From: Devosia sp. 67-54
Lineage (GTDB): Bacteria > Pseudomonadota > Alphaproteobacteria > Rhizobiales > Devosiaceae
DNA length: 64,000 bases
NCBI RefSeq assembly: GCF_001899075.1
Contig: NZ_MKVA01000011.1
Span: forward strand, 620,001 to 684,000
Direction of reading: 5' to 3'
The notes under the pieces were generated by a model, which made no database searches, had not been told where the DNA came from, and saw only the letters and a program-made list of their open reading frames with translations. This document shows positions 37,514-46,617 of the stretch, one piece after another (the first letter of the stretch is position 1; each line of letters begins with the position of its first letter). The position numbers were made by a program, and so were the translations under genes.

Positions 37514-38548
37514 CTAGCCCCGCCAGTGCACCCTGGGCTCGCCCAGCGTCCGCAGCGTCTCGGCCGGCTCGCCCTCGATGCGCCGGATCAGCAGCCGCGC
37601 CAGCTCCATGCCGGCCGCCAGCACGTCCTCCTCGATCGTGTCGAGCTCGGGATAGAGCGTCGGCAGCAGCTCCGAGGTCTGCTTGCAGATGAAGTGCACG
37701 TCGCGCCCCAGCGCCACGCTCTCGTCCTGCAGTCCGGCGATGATGAACAGCGAGCGCAGCTCGCTGTCGCAGATGATGCCGTCCGGCCGCGGCGCCATGC
37801 GGGCGATCTCGCGCCCGAAGGCGCGCGTCTCCGCCGAGGCCGGCTCGGCGATCGCCGGGCTCAGCACCTGCGCCTGCAGGCCGTGCCGCGCCGCCGCCTC
37901 GCGGTAAGTGGTGACGATCGTGTGGTGGTTGTAGGTCTGCTCGCGGGCCACCACCAGCAGCAGCCGGCGCCGCCCCATCTGCGCCAGCCGCGCGACCGCC
38001 AGCCGGATGAACTCCTCCGAATGGTAGTCGTTGTAGGGATGCGGCGCGTGGAACTCGGTTCGCCCGTGCGTGACGAACGGAAAGCCCGCATCCATCAGCA
38101 ATTGCACCCGCGCGTCGCGGGCCATGGTGTGGGTGATGATCACGCCGTCGGCGGTGCGGTTGGCGACGATGGTGCGGATGGCCTCGAGCGTCGCCTCGGG
38201 CCCGAATTCGGGCGTCACGTTGAGGTGGTAGCGCGTGCCCTGGATGGCATGGCCGATTCCCTGGATCAGGTAGCGCGCGAAATCGATGGTCTCGTCGGTG
38301 CGCTCCAGCACCAGGGCGATGACGTTGGTCTTGCCGGTCCTCAGCCGCACCCCGGCGCGGTCCGGCACGTAGCCGAGCTGTGCCGCCGCTTCCGTCACCC
38401 GCCGGTAGGTCTCGGGCTTCAGCCGCTCGCCGCCGCGCAGCGCCAGCGACACCGTCGACGGGCTGAGCCCGGTCAATTCGGAAATCGTCCGCAGCGTGGC
38501 GCGCGCGGGACCCGCTTTGCCGGATTTCTCGCTCGGTGGCTCGCTCAT
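37514..38548 (-). CDS. LacI-family transcriptional regulator
   Basis: A 344-aa repressor. The N-terminal HTH and hinge helix are LRTISELTGLSPSTVSLALRGGERLKPETYRRVTEAAAQLGY. The periplasmic-binding-like effector domain follows (NVIALVLERTDETIDFARYLIQGIGHAIQG, ADGVIITHTM, PDGIICDSEL). The ATG at 38548 is chosen because GAAAGAG lies 9 nt upstream; ATG 38557 and GTG 38566 are alternatives. Effector binding residues are those of sugar-responsive members. No transport operon is immediately adjacent, so its target is unclear. Confidence 0.87.
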   Translation of the reverse strand: MSEPPSEKSGKAGPARATLRTISELTGLSPSTVSLALRGGERLKPETYRRVTEAAAQLGYVPDRAGVRLRTGKTNVIALVLERTDETIDFARYLIQGIGHAIQGTRYHLNVTPEFGPEATLEAIRTIVANRTADGVIITHTMARDARVQLLMDAGFPFVTHGRTEFHAPHPYNDYHSEEFIRLAVARLAQMGRRRLLLVVAREQTYNHHTIVTTYREAAARHGLQAQVLSPAIAEPASAETRAFGREIARMAPRPDGIICDSELRSLFIIAGLQDESVALGRDVHFICKQTSELLPTLYPELDTIEEDVLAAGMELARLLIRRIEGEPAETLRTLGEPRVHWRG

Positions 38549-38733
38549 CGGCGGCATCTCTTTCACAGGACGCCGGCCAATTCAACGTCGCCGCCCGGCG
38601 CCGGCCGGTGCAGCCGACGCCTTGCCGCCGCCACGTCGCCGCCGGCGCGGCGCACCGACTCCGTCACCCCTAAGCCCTTTTTGCGCCGCGCTTTTCAGCT
38701 TATGGTCCGCGGCGGTTTGGGGCTACGCGGTCG

Positions 38734-41700
38734 TTGGGCAAGATCTTCATTTCGCATTCGTCGGCCAACAATGCCGAGGCGCTGGCCATCCACGACTGGC
38801 TGGCCGAGAACGGCTGGGGCGACGTCTTCCTCGATCTCGATCCGCGCCGCGGCCTCGTCGCCGGCGACCGCTGGCAGGCCGCCCTCAAGGCCGCCGCCGA
38901 ACAATGCGAGCTGATCCTCATCGTCGTCAGCCCGGAATGGGCCCGCTCGAAATGGTGCCTCGCCGAATTCCTGCTCGCCAAGCAGATGAACAAGCAGATC
39001 CTCGGCGTGGTGGCGAAGCCGACCCCCATCGCCGAACTGCCGGTCGAGCTCACCGCCGAATGGCAGCTCGTCGATCTGAGCGCCCCCGATCCGGGCTGGT
39101 CCACCACCATCTCGCCGCCGCGCTACGAGCCCGAAACCACGGTCAAATTCTCCGGCACCGGCCTTGCGCGCCTCGCCGCCGGGCTCGAAAAGGCCGGCCT
39201 CGACGCCACCAATTTCAACTGGCCGCCCGACAGCGACCCGCAGCGCGCCCCGTATCGCGGCCTCAAGCCGCTCGATGCCGACGATGCCGGCATCTTCTTC
39301 GGCCGCGACGGCGCTATCGTCCTCACCCTCGATGCGCTGCGCGGGCTCGAGGCCGCGGCGCCGCCGCGCATGCTGACCATTCTGGGCGCCTCGGGCGCCG
39401 GTAAATCGTCGTTCCTGCGCGCCGGCCTGCTGCCGCGCCTCCAGCGCGACAGCCGGCATTTCGCCGTGCTGCCGATCATCCGCCCCGAGCGCGCCGCGCT
39501 CAGCGGCGAGCATGGCTTTGCCGCCATGTTCGAGGCCGCGCTCAAGGCGCGCGGCATCACCCGCAACCGCGCCGACATCCGCGCCGCCGTCACCGCCGGC
39601 GCCGCTGCGGTGCGCCCGCTGCTGGCCACGCTCGCCGTCCCGCTCGACAGCGGCGACGGCGCCGCGCCCGCCACCCCGCCCACCCTCGTCATCGCCGTCG
39701 ACCAGGCCGAGGAGCTGCTTGGCGCCGACACCGCCGAGGCCGGCCCGTTCCTCACGCTGCTCGCCGATCTCGCGCGCTCCGACGATCCGGCCGTGCTCGT
39801 CATCTTCACCGTGCGCTCCGACAGTTTCGAGTCCTTGCAGTCGCGGCCCGAGCTCGCCGGCACGCAGCCGCATCACCTCGTCGACCTGCCGCCGGTGCCC
39901 GCCGGCTCCTATGGCGACATCATCCGCGGTCCCGCCCGCCGCATGAGCGCCGCCGGCCGCAAGCTGCTGGTCGAGGAAACGCTGGTCGATGCGCTGCTCG
40001 CCGACATCGAGCAGGGCGGCACCAAGGACGCGCTGCCGCTCCTCGCCTTCACGCTGGAACGGCTTTACACCGACTACGGTGCCGATGGCGATCTCCAGCT
40101 CGGCGAATACGAAAAACTCGGCCGCATCCGCGGCGCCATCGAGGCGGCGGTCGAGCAGGCGCTGGCTGCCGCCGACGGCAATCCCGCCATCCCGCGCGAC
40201 CGCGCCGCGCGCCTCGCGCTGCTGCGCCGCGGGCTCATCCCCTGGCTCGCCGGCATCGATCCCGAAACCGGCACGCCGCGCCGCCGCGTCGCCCGCCTCA
40301 GCGAGGTGCCCGCCGAGGCGCGCCCGCTGATCGAGCTGATGGTCAGCCAGCGCCTGCTCGCAACCGACATCGACAAGCCCACCGGCGAGCGCACCATCGA
40401 GCCGGCGCACGAGGCGCTGCTGCGCCAATGGGGCGCGCTCGACGGCTGGCTGGTCGAGGATTCCGCCGCTCTCGCCACCATCGAGGCGCTGCGCCGCGCC
40501 GCCACCGACTGGGACGCCAACGCCCGCGGTCCCGAATATCTGGTCCACACCGGCGCCCGCCTCGCTGCTGCCGGCGAGGCGGCGTCCGGCGACACATTCG
40601 CCGCCTATCTCACCTCCGTCGACCGCGCCTATCTCGACGCCGCCCGCGCCGCCGAGGATGCCGCGAAGCGCCGGGCCCGCGCGCTCCGCACCCGGCTGAC
40701 CGTCGCCGCCGCCATCGCCGGCGTGGTGCTCGTCGCCGGCCTCACCGCCGGATATTTCATCTACACCGCCGGCGAGGCGGCCAGGCGCGACGCCGCCGCG
40801 AGCTTCGCCACCGCGCAGGCCGAAGCCGCCCTCCGCGCCGGCCGCCCCGAGGATGCGGCCAAGGCGGCGCTCACCGCGCTCGACATCGCGCCCTCGACCG
40901 CCACCCGCACCGCCGCGCTCACCGCCGCCATGGCGGTGTCGCCCAACACCATCGCCACCGTGCCGGTCGCCGGCCGCGTCGCCGACACGCTCTGGCTCGA
41001 TCCCGATCATCTGCTGCTGCTCAATGCCGCCGGCACCGTCACCGCCGTCGATCTCGGCATGCGCAAGCTCGCTGCGCCGGCCAGCCTGCCCACGGGGCCG
41101 ATGCCCATCGCGCTGGCGCCGCGCGGCGCCGGCGAGGCCGAAATCATCTACGCCGACGGCAGCATCGGCGCGCTCGACGGCACGGTGATCGCCGCCGCGC
41201 CGCGCTTCGGCACCGACCGCGACGGCGAAATCCGTAACGTCGCGCCGGCCGCCGACGATGCCTTCGCGGCGCGCGCCGGCACCGCCCGGACCAGCGCCGA
41301 CGGCAAGCTCGTCGCCATGATCGGGCTTGCCGGCGACGTGCTCGTCCGCGACTGCCGCTCATTGCCCTGCGTCGATGCCCGGCTGGCCGCGCCCGACGCG
41401 GCCGGCGGCGCCGCGGCGCTGGCCGGCGCCCTGGCCGTGCGCCCCGACGGTGCCGGCTTCGCCGTCAATTGGTGGCCGGGCTTTATCGCCCTCTATGCCG
41501 ACGCCCAGGCGCCGCCCGATTTGCTGCCGCTGCCCCAGGGCGTGTCGACCAACGGCGTCGCCACCGGCATGGATTGGGGCGGCGACCGCATCGCCCTCAA
41601 CACCGATGCCGGCAAGGTGGTGCTGCTCGATCCGGCCGGCGCCGCCGCGCCCGTCGTCATCGAAGGCGGCACGCTGACCCCGGCGCTCGCCTGGTCGCCT

Positions 41701-42897
41701 GCCGCGCCGCTGCTGGCGCTGGTCTGCGACAACATCTCCGTCTGCCTCTACCGCCCCAGCGGCGCGCGCGTCGCGACCTTCGCCGGCCACACCGGCAAGA
41801 TCGGCGCCTTGCGCTGGAGCGCCGACGGCAGCGAGCTGGTCTCGGTCGCCCCCGGCGATCCGGTGCGCCTGTGGTCGCTCGATGCCGATCCGCAAATCAC
41901 CGCCCCCCGCACCACCGAAGCCTGGACGGCGCTCACCGCGCTCGCCGTCGAGCGGGCCGGCGGCCGCGTCGCTGCCGGCGACGAAACCGGCGCGCTCTGG
42001 CTGTGGACCGGCGACGGGCCGACACCGGGCAAGCTCGTTGTCCCCGACCTGCAGCGCAAGGTCACGTCCGTGGCCTGGCTCGGCGACGGCCGCCTCGCCG
42101 CCGTCTACGAGAACCGCGCCGTCGCCGTCTGGACTCCCGGCAAGCCGGCGCCCGACAAGCTGCTGACGCTCGACAATCTCAGCTTCTCGCGTGTCGCCGC
42201 GCTCAGCGGCGACATCCGCGCCGCCGTGCCGCTCAGCGACAAGACCATCCTCGTCCTCTCCGGCCCCGATCTGCGCGACGCCCGCATCCCCGCCGACGAT
42301 ATCGGCCTCGACCAATGGGGGCTTACTGCGGCGCCCGCCGCCAATGCCGCCTTCGTCTCCTATTCCGACGGCAGCATCCGCCGCCGCGACCTCGGCGCCG
42401 GCGGCGCCGGCACCACCATCTTCGATGCCAAGACCTCGCTCTGCGGCGCGCCCCCGACCACCGACAACAACGGCGCCAAGAGCCTCGACGTCAGCGCCGA
42501 CGGCAAATGGCTGGTGGCGACCCGCAGCGACGACCGCGTCATCGTCCACAATCTCGCCGATCCGGCGCAGCCGCTCTGCCTGGCGCTCGCCGCCCCCGAC
42601 AGTAAGACCGTGGCCTTATCGCCCGCCGGCACGCAGCTTGCCATCCTCAGCGCCACCGACCGGCTCTACGTCTTCGACCTGGCGCACCCCGACACCGCCA
42701 CCATCCTCGGCGCTCCGGCGGTGCCCGACAACTCGCCCGAGGCGATCGCCGCCGGCACCGCCCGCACCACCTCGTGGCTCGCCTGGCAGGACGAGCACAC
42801 GCTGCTGGTCGCCACCACCGCCGGCACGGTGAACGCCGTCAACCTCGACCCCGCGGCGTGGCGTGCCCGTGTGGACACCCTGAGCGTCACTCAATAG
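38734..42897 (+). CDS. TIR-nSTAND NTPase-transmembrane-WD40 protein
   Basis: A 1387-aa multidomain protein. Residues 1-110 are a TIR domain (KIFISHSSANNAEALAI) with the candidate NADase Glu78 in SKWCLAEF. From about residue 172 comes an nSTAND1-type NTPase (APYRGLKPLDADDAGIFFGR), with Walker A GASGAGKSS (218-226) and Walker B LVIAVDQAEEL (Asp323). One membrane helix follows near 654-678 (LTVAAAIAGVVLVAGLTAGYF) after the positive stretch AKRRARALRTRL, then WD40-like propeller repeats to the end (FAGHTGKIGALRWSADGSELVS). By the positive-inside rule the TIR/NTPase face the cytoplasm and the propeller the periplasm. The start is TTG at 38734 with a weak RBS. It is the likely sensor-effector of the locus. 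Confidence 0.88.
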   Translation: MGKIFISHSSANNAEALAIHDWLAENGWGDVFLDLDPRRGLVAGDRWQAALKAAAEQCELILIVVSPEWARSKWCLAEFLLAKQMNKQILGVVAKPTPIAELPVELTAEWQLVDLSAPDPGWSTTISPPRYEPETTVKFSGTGLARLAAGLEKAGLDATNFNWPPDSDPQRAPYRGLKPLDADDAGIFFGRDGAIVLTLDALRGLEAAAPPRMLTILGASGAGKSSFLRAGLLPRLQRDSRHFAVLPIIRPERAALSGEHGFAAMFEAALKARGITRNRADIRAAVTAGAAAVRPLLATLAVPLDSGDGAAPATPPTLVIAVDQAEELLGADTAEAGPFLTLLADLARSDDPAVLVIFTVRSDSFESLQSRPELAGTQPHHLVDLPPVPAGSYGDIIRGPARRMSAAGRKLLVEETLVDALLADIEQGGTKDALPLLAFTLERLYTDYGADGDLQLGEYEKLGRIRGAIEAAVEQALAAADGNPAIPRDRAARLALLRRGLIPWLAGIDPETGTPRRRVARLSEVPAEARPLIELMVSQRLLATDIDKPTGERTIEPAHEALLRQWGALDGWLVEDSAALATIEALRRAATDWDANARGPEYLVHTGARLAAAGEAASGDTFAAYLTSVDRAYLDAARAAEDAAKRRARALRTRLTVAAAIAGVVLVAGLTAGYFIYTAGEAARRDAAASFATAQAEAALRAGRPEDAAKAALTALDIAPSTATRTAALTAAMAVSPNTIATVPVAGRVADTLWLDPDHLLLLNAAGTVTAVDLGMRKLAAPASLPTGPMPIALAPRGAGEAEIIYADGSIGALDGTVIAAAPRFGTDRDGEIRNVAPAADDAFAARAGTARTSADGKLVAMIGLAGDVLVRDCRSLPCVDARLAAPDAAGGAAALAGALAVRPDGAGFAVNWWPGFIALYADAQAPPDLLPLPQGVSTNGVATGMDWGGDRIALNTDAGKVVLLDPAGAAAPVVIEGGTLTPALAWSPAAPLLALVCDNISVCLYRPSGARVATFAGHTGKIGALRWSADGSELVSVAPGDPVRLWSLDADPQITAPRTTEAWTALTALAVERAGGRVAAGDETGALWLWTGDGPTPGKLVVPDLQRKVTSVAWLGDGRLAAVYENRAVAVWTPGKPAPDKLLTLDNLSFSRVAALSGDIRAAVPLSDKTILVLSGPDLRDARIPADDIGLDQWGLTAAPAANAAFVSYSDGSIRRRDLGAGGAGTTIFDAKTSLCGAPPTTDNNGAKSLDVSADGKWLVATRSDDRVIVHNLADPAQPLCLALAAPDSKTVALSPAGTQLAILSATDRLYVFDLAHPDTATILGAPAVPDNSPEAIAAGTARTTSWLAWQDEHTLLVATTAGTVNAVNLDPAAWRARVDTLSVTQ

Positions 42898-42926
42898 TGT
42901 CGTTACAAACCCTGGGGGAGGGGACG

Positions 42927-44678
42927 GTGCATCGACGACGACCATATTCGGCATGGCTGCTGGCCCTGGCGCTGTCGACCAGCCTTTGTGCGCCTCTCGC
43001 GCCGGCTTTCGCCGCCACCGTCGAGGCGCTGCCGACGGCGCCTGCCGCCCCCCTCGCCGTGCCCGGCGCCGAAGCGGGCGCCTTCCGCACCTGGGTGCAG
43101 CTCGTCTGGAATCCCGCCACCCGCCGCCTCGAGCGGTTGAGCTTCACCGCCTGGGACCCCATCCCCTCGCTCGGCCTCGAGCTGCAATGGCTCCCCGACG
43201 ATCCCGCCGGCAACCGCGCCGGCCCACTCGACGGCCGCGGCACGCTCAGCTTCCGGAAGCCCGGCGCCGCCTCCTACGATGCCGCCGCCACCCTGGCGCA
43301 ATATCGCGGCACCCTGCGCGACGGCCGCGCCGAAGGCTTCGGCGAATTCCTCGACCGCTCCGGCTTCTCCTATGCCGGCGGCTGGCATCTGGGCCTGATG
43401 GAGGGCGAGGGCCGCCTCGTCGCCGCCAATGGCGACGAATATGTCGGCGCCTTCAAGGCCGGCCGCCGCGACGGCAAGGGCGTGTTCACCGACGCCACCG
43501 GCCAGATCTTCACCGGCCGCTTCGTCAACGGCGCCGAGGCCGACGGCGTCACCCTGCAGCGCACCGCCGGCACCTATCCCGTCTATGCCGACCTGCGCAT
43601 CGGCGTCGTCACCGAGCGCCGCCCGCACAATTACGACCTCGGCTTCGATCCGATGAGCTACACCAGCAAGGCAGATGGCGACGCGCTCGACATCCTGCCC
43701 GACGACCAGCGCCTGCTCGACGTCTGGCACGGCGCCGTGCCCATCACCATGACCGACGCCGAGATCGCCGCCTTCGACGATCCCTCCACCACCCCGAGCT
43801 TCCTCGGCGCCTATGAGCGCTTCGATCCGCTGTCGCTGGTGTTCGAGCTCGAAAACAGCTCCACCGAGACCGTCTCGGTGGTCGGCGGCTTCCTCGATGT
43901 CGGCAACAGCCGTCGCGACGGCGAGCCGGCGGTGCAGGTGCGGCCGTTCCCGCGCGATCCGTGCTCGGGCGCCGTCGATTTCCTGCCCAAATTCTTCATC
44001 GACAATTTCGGCTGGTCGGCGATGGAGAACGCCTCGCTCGAGATCACCGCCGGCTCCATCGACGGCCGCAGTGAGGGCACGCCGCTCAGCGTGCCGCTGC
44101 CCGCCATCACCACCACCGCCGAGGCCAACGTCGCCGCGCAGATGACGGCGCTGGGCCTCGACACCGGCTTCCTGTCGGCCAACAAGCTGCGCTGCACCGA
44201 CCCCAACGACGAGCGTCTCTGCCTCGCCGAGCTCAGGCAGTCGGGCCGCTTCGGCAAGCTCGCCGACTACATCTCGCTCGACTACAGCACCGTGGTCACC
44301 GCCGTCCTCGGCAGCATCGACTATGACTGGACCACCTCCGACGGCGCCGTCAGCCACAAGAGCTCGCCATTCTCGGTCACCATCCCCATCGCCTCGGTGG
44401 CCAACGATGCCGAATGCGGCGAGGGCGGCGAGATCATCCCGGTGCGCCACGATCCGTTCCAGTTCCACCTCGACCAGCAGAACTACCGCATGTCGCTGCC
44501 CTTCGCCGGCGACGTCGCGCCCGGCTTCACCTCGCGCTGGCGCATCGAGCTCAGCGCTGCTGAAACGTCGCTCCACGATTTCCAGATCGTGCTGCTCCTG
44601 AGCGACGGCCGCCAGCTCGCCTCCCGCCCCATCCACCTCACCTACTTCATGCCGCCAAAGCACGACGTTCCGAAGTAG
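42927..44678 (+). CDS. Exported MORN-repeat protein
   Basis: A 583-aa protein with a signal peptide (VHRRRPYSAWLLALALSTSLCAPLAPAFA) and about four MORN repeats near residues 124-215 (YRGTLRDGRAEGFGEF, YAGGWHLGLMEGEGRL, YVGAFKAGRRDGKGVF, FTGRFVNGAEADGV). The C-terminal two-thirds match no family I recognise and contain scattered Cys residues, compatible with periplasmic disulfides. The GTG start at 42927 has GGGGGAGGGGAC upstream. It follows the TIR-STAND gene by 29 bp on the same strand and is probably co-expressed. MORN repeats often bind lipids or act as spacers; here an envelope-facing partner role is inferred. Confidence 0.8.
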   Translation: MHRRRPYSAWLLALALSTSLCAPLAPAFAATVEALPTAPAAPLAVPGAEAGAFRTWVQLVWNPATRRLERLSFTAWDPIPSLGLELQWLPDDPAGNRAGPLDGRGTLSFRKPGAASYDAAATLAQYRGTLRDGRAEGFGEFLDRSGFSYAGGWHLGLMEGEGRLVAANGDEYVGAFKAGRRDGKGVFTDATGQIFTGRFVNGAEADGVTLQRTAGTYPVYADLRIGVVTERRPHNYDLGFDPMSYTSKADGDALDILPDDQRLLDVWHGAVPITMTDAEIAAFDDPSTTPSFLGAYERFDPLSLVFELENSSTETVSVVGGFLDVGNSRRDGEPAVQVRPFPRDPCSGAVDFLPKFFIDNFGWSAMENASLEITAGSIDGRSEGTPLSVPLPAITTTAEANVAAQMTALGLDTGFLSANKLRCTDPNDERLCLAELRQSGRFGKLADYISLDYSTVVTAVLGSIDYDWTTSDGAVSHKSSPFSVTIPIASVANDAECGEGGEIIPVRHDPFQFHLDQQNYRMSLPFAGDVAPGFTSRWRIELSAAETSLHDFQIVLLLSDGRQLASRPIHLTYFMPPKHDVPK

Positions 44679-44702
44679 GTATCAGCCAAGGCCGTATCGC
44701 CG

Positions 44703-44833
44703 GTGGTTGTGGCCCCCACCCTCGGTCCCTCCCCGCAAGGGGGAGGGAGGCGCTGGAACCGCATTCTCAAAGGTTTCAGTCAGGCTCCCCTCCCCCTTGC
44801 GGGGAGGGGACGGGGGTGGGGGCCATAACCACT
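44703..44833. repeat. Inverted pair of class A repeats
   Basis: Two copies of the class A palindrome (core CCCTCCCCCTTGCGGGGAGG, tail GGGGGTGGGGGC) face each other, at about 44703-44748 (minus) and 44786-44833 (plus). They sit between the convergent MORN and MEMO-CapA genes. The arrangement resembles a BIME and can form a large cruciform; it may terminate both transcripts. Confidence 0.75.
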
Positions 44834-44884
44834 AGCTTTGCGTTCCCCGACTGCCGATTGCCGACGGCCGGCATACCGCACGCC

Positions 44885-46555
44885 CTACTCCCGTCCCAGC
44901 TCGAACAGATTGGGCATCGGCAGCAGCCGCGCCGCCACCGTGCCCTGCTTGAACACCCGCACCTCCAGCAGCGCGCTCGAGCCGCGCGGCGAGCTCTGGT
45001 CGAACAGGAAATTGCCGAGCGAGAACACCATCTGCCCGGCGCCGCCCGCCACCGGCTGCACCGCTTGCGCGGCCTGGTGCGAATGCCCGCCCACCACCAG
45101 CGACACGCCGCAGCGCATGAGCTTTTGCGCGATGTCCCGCTCGCGGGCCGTCGCGGCGGCGGTGTATTCCTCGCCCCAATGCACCATCGCGACCAGCGGC
45201 GGCGCCGCGCTGAGCCGGCACACCCAGTCGAGGTCGCGAGCATCGGCGATGGCGTCGCCCACCAGCCTGCCGCCGACGAAATTCAGCGCCAGCAGGCGGA
45301 ACGCGCCCATGTCGGTCACCGTGCCGTGCTCGAGCGGCCGGATTCCCAGCCGGCCGAGCTGCGCCACCGTTTCGGCCCGCCCCTCCGGCCCCAGGTCGTT
45401 GGCGTGGTTGTTGGCGAGATCGGCGGCGACGACGTTGAGCGCTGCCAGCATCGGCGCTGCGTCCTCGGTGGTCATCAGATGTGCGTCGCGCCCGACGCCG
45501 GTCACCGGCCCGTCCAGCAGTACGCCCTCGAGATTGATCGCCAGCGGCGCCCCGCGCGTCACCGCCAGCACCGCATCGCGGATCGCCGTCCACGACTTCG
45601 GCTGCTGCAGCAGCGGCAGGAAATACCGCCCCAGCAGCACGTCGCCGGCAAAGAACAGCCGCGTCGTGTCGGCGTAGGAAAACACCGTTCCAGCCGCCGC
45701 GTCCTTGAGCCACGCCGCCACCACATAGCTCGTGGTCGAGTCCGGCCCGGTGCCGTAAGTCGCCGAATTGCCGTTGGCCAGCACCACCGGCGCGGCGCCG
45801 AACACGTCGCGCTGCAGCGCCATCTGCAGATAGGTCGCGGCCTTGCTGTCCATGTGCGCCGGCTGCAGCAGCGGCACGACCGCCTCGGGGTCGCCGGCAT
45901 CGAGCACCGCGATCGATTCCTGGTCGCGTGCGATCGCTTCCGGCAGCGGCCGGTAGTGCGAAAAATCCGTCGATTGCACGATCAGCGTATCGGCCGTCGC
46001 CAGCGGCTTGAGCAGGGCCGCCATCGCCCGCCAGTCGGCCGGCGTGGCGTTGATCGAGGCCAGCACCGGAATCACCTCGGCGCCGGGGAAGAAAAGCGCG
46101 ATGAACGGCGCCTCCGCCATCAGCCCGTGCTCGTAGTCCACCGCCGGCAGCACCTGCACCAGCCTGGTGTCGGCCGCCAGCGCCGCCACCCCCGCCGCGT
46201 CCGAGGGCACGACGCCCAGCACCGAGCGCAGCGCCTCGCGCGTTGTGCCGAACGGCGCCTGCACCTTCCGGAAATGGTCGGGCGAGATCAGGATGATGCG
46301 GCGATAGTGCCCCGCCGAGGCCGCCCAGAAGCCGCGCGCGATCAGCTCCGCCGCCAGCAGATGGTGCGGCACGGTGATGCCGCTCACCCCCGCCGGCGGC
46401 ACGAAGTCCGGCCGCTCTCTGGCGATCGCCCTGAGGATCGGCGCCGGGTCCTGCGCCGGCAGGAACGGATTGTCCGCGCCCGCCGCCACCGCGCTGCCGC
46501 AAAGCCCCACGAGCAGCCACAGCATCGCCCTCACGCCGCCCGTAAACCGTGCCAC
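44885..46555 (-). CDS. Exported MEMO-like and CapA-like fusion protein
   Basis: A 556-aa protein with a short signal peptide (ARFTGGVRAMLWLLVGLCGSAVAAGA). Residues from about 50 to 280 resemble the MEMO1/AmmeMemoRadiSam-B family: VPHHLLAAELIARGFW, ILISPDHFRK, DYEHGLMAEAPFIALFFPGAEVIPVL, VQSTDFSHY. Residues from about 295 to the end are a CapA/PgsA-type metallophosphoesterase: FFAGDVLLGRYF, LAINLEGVL, ADLANNHANDLGPEG, AMVHWGEEY, VGGHSHQAAQ, VFSLGNFLFD. The GTG start has GGGAG 6 nt upstream. It is divergent from the RyR gene with a 62-bp shared promoter region. The fusion suggests a periplasmic hydrolase acting on a polymer or nucleotide-like substrate. Confidence 0.78.
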   Translation of the reverse strand: MARFTGGVRAMLWLLVGLCGSAVAAGADNPFLPAQDPAPILRAIARERPDFVPPAGVSGITVPHHLLAAELIARGFWAASAGHYRRIILISPDHFRKVQAPFGTTREALRSVLGVVPSDAAGVAALAADTRLVQVLPAVDYEHGLMAEAPFIALFFPGAEVIPVLASINATPADWRAMAALLKPLATADTLIVQSTDFSHYRPLPEAIARDQESIAVLDAGDPEAVVPLLQPAHMDSKAATYLQMALQRDVFGAAPVVLANGNSATYGTGPDSTTSYVVAAWLKDAAAGTVFSYADTTRLFFAGDVLLGRYFLPLLQQPKSWTAIRDAVLAVTRGAPLAINLEGVLLDGPVTGVGRDAHLMTTEDAAPMLAALNVVAADLANNHANDLGPEGRAETVAQLGRLGIRPLEHGTVTDMGAFRLLALNFVGGRLVGDAIADARDLDWVCRLSAAPPLVAMVHWGEEYTAAATARERDIAQKLMRCGVSLVVGGHSHQAAQAVQPVAGGAGQMVFSLGNFLFDQSSPRGSSALLEVRVFKQGTVAARLLPMPNLFELGRE

Positions 46556-46617
46556 CCGTCGCTCCCTTACAACCGCGCGCGCACCATGGCATGCTGTTGC
46601 GGGATTGGGGAAATTCA

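Noticed and set aside
38695-41010. 771-aa ORF antisense to the TIR-STAND gene
   Set aside because: Repetitive Gly/Arg-rich translation without motifs, and fully explained by the intact plus-strand gene.
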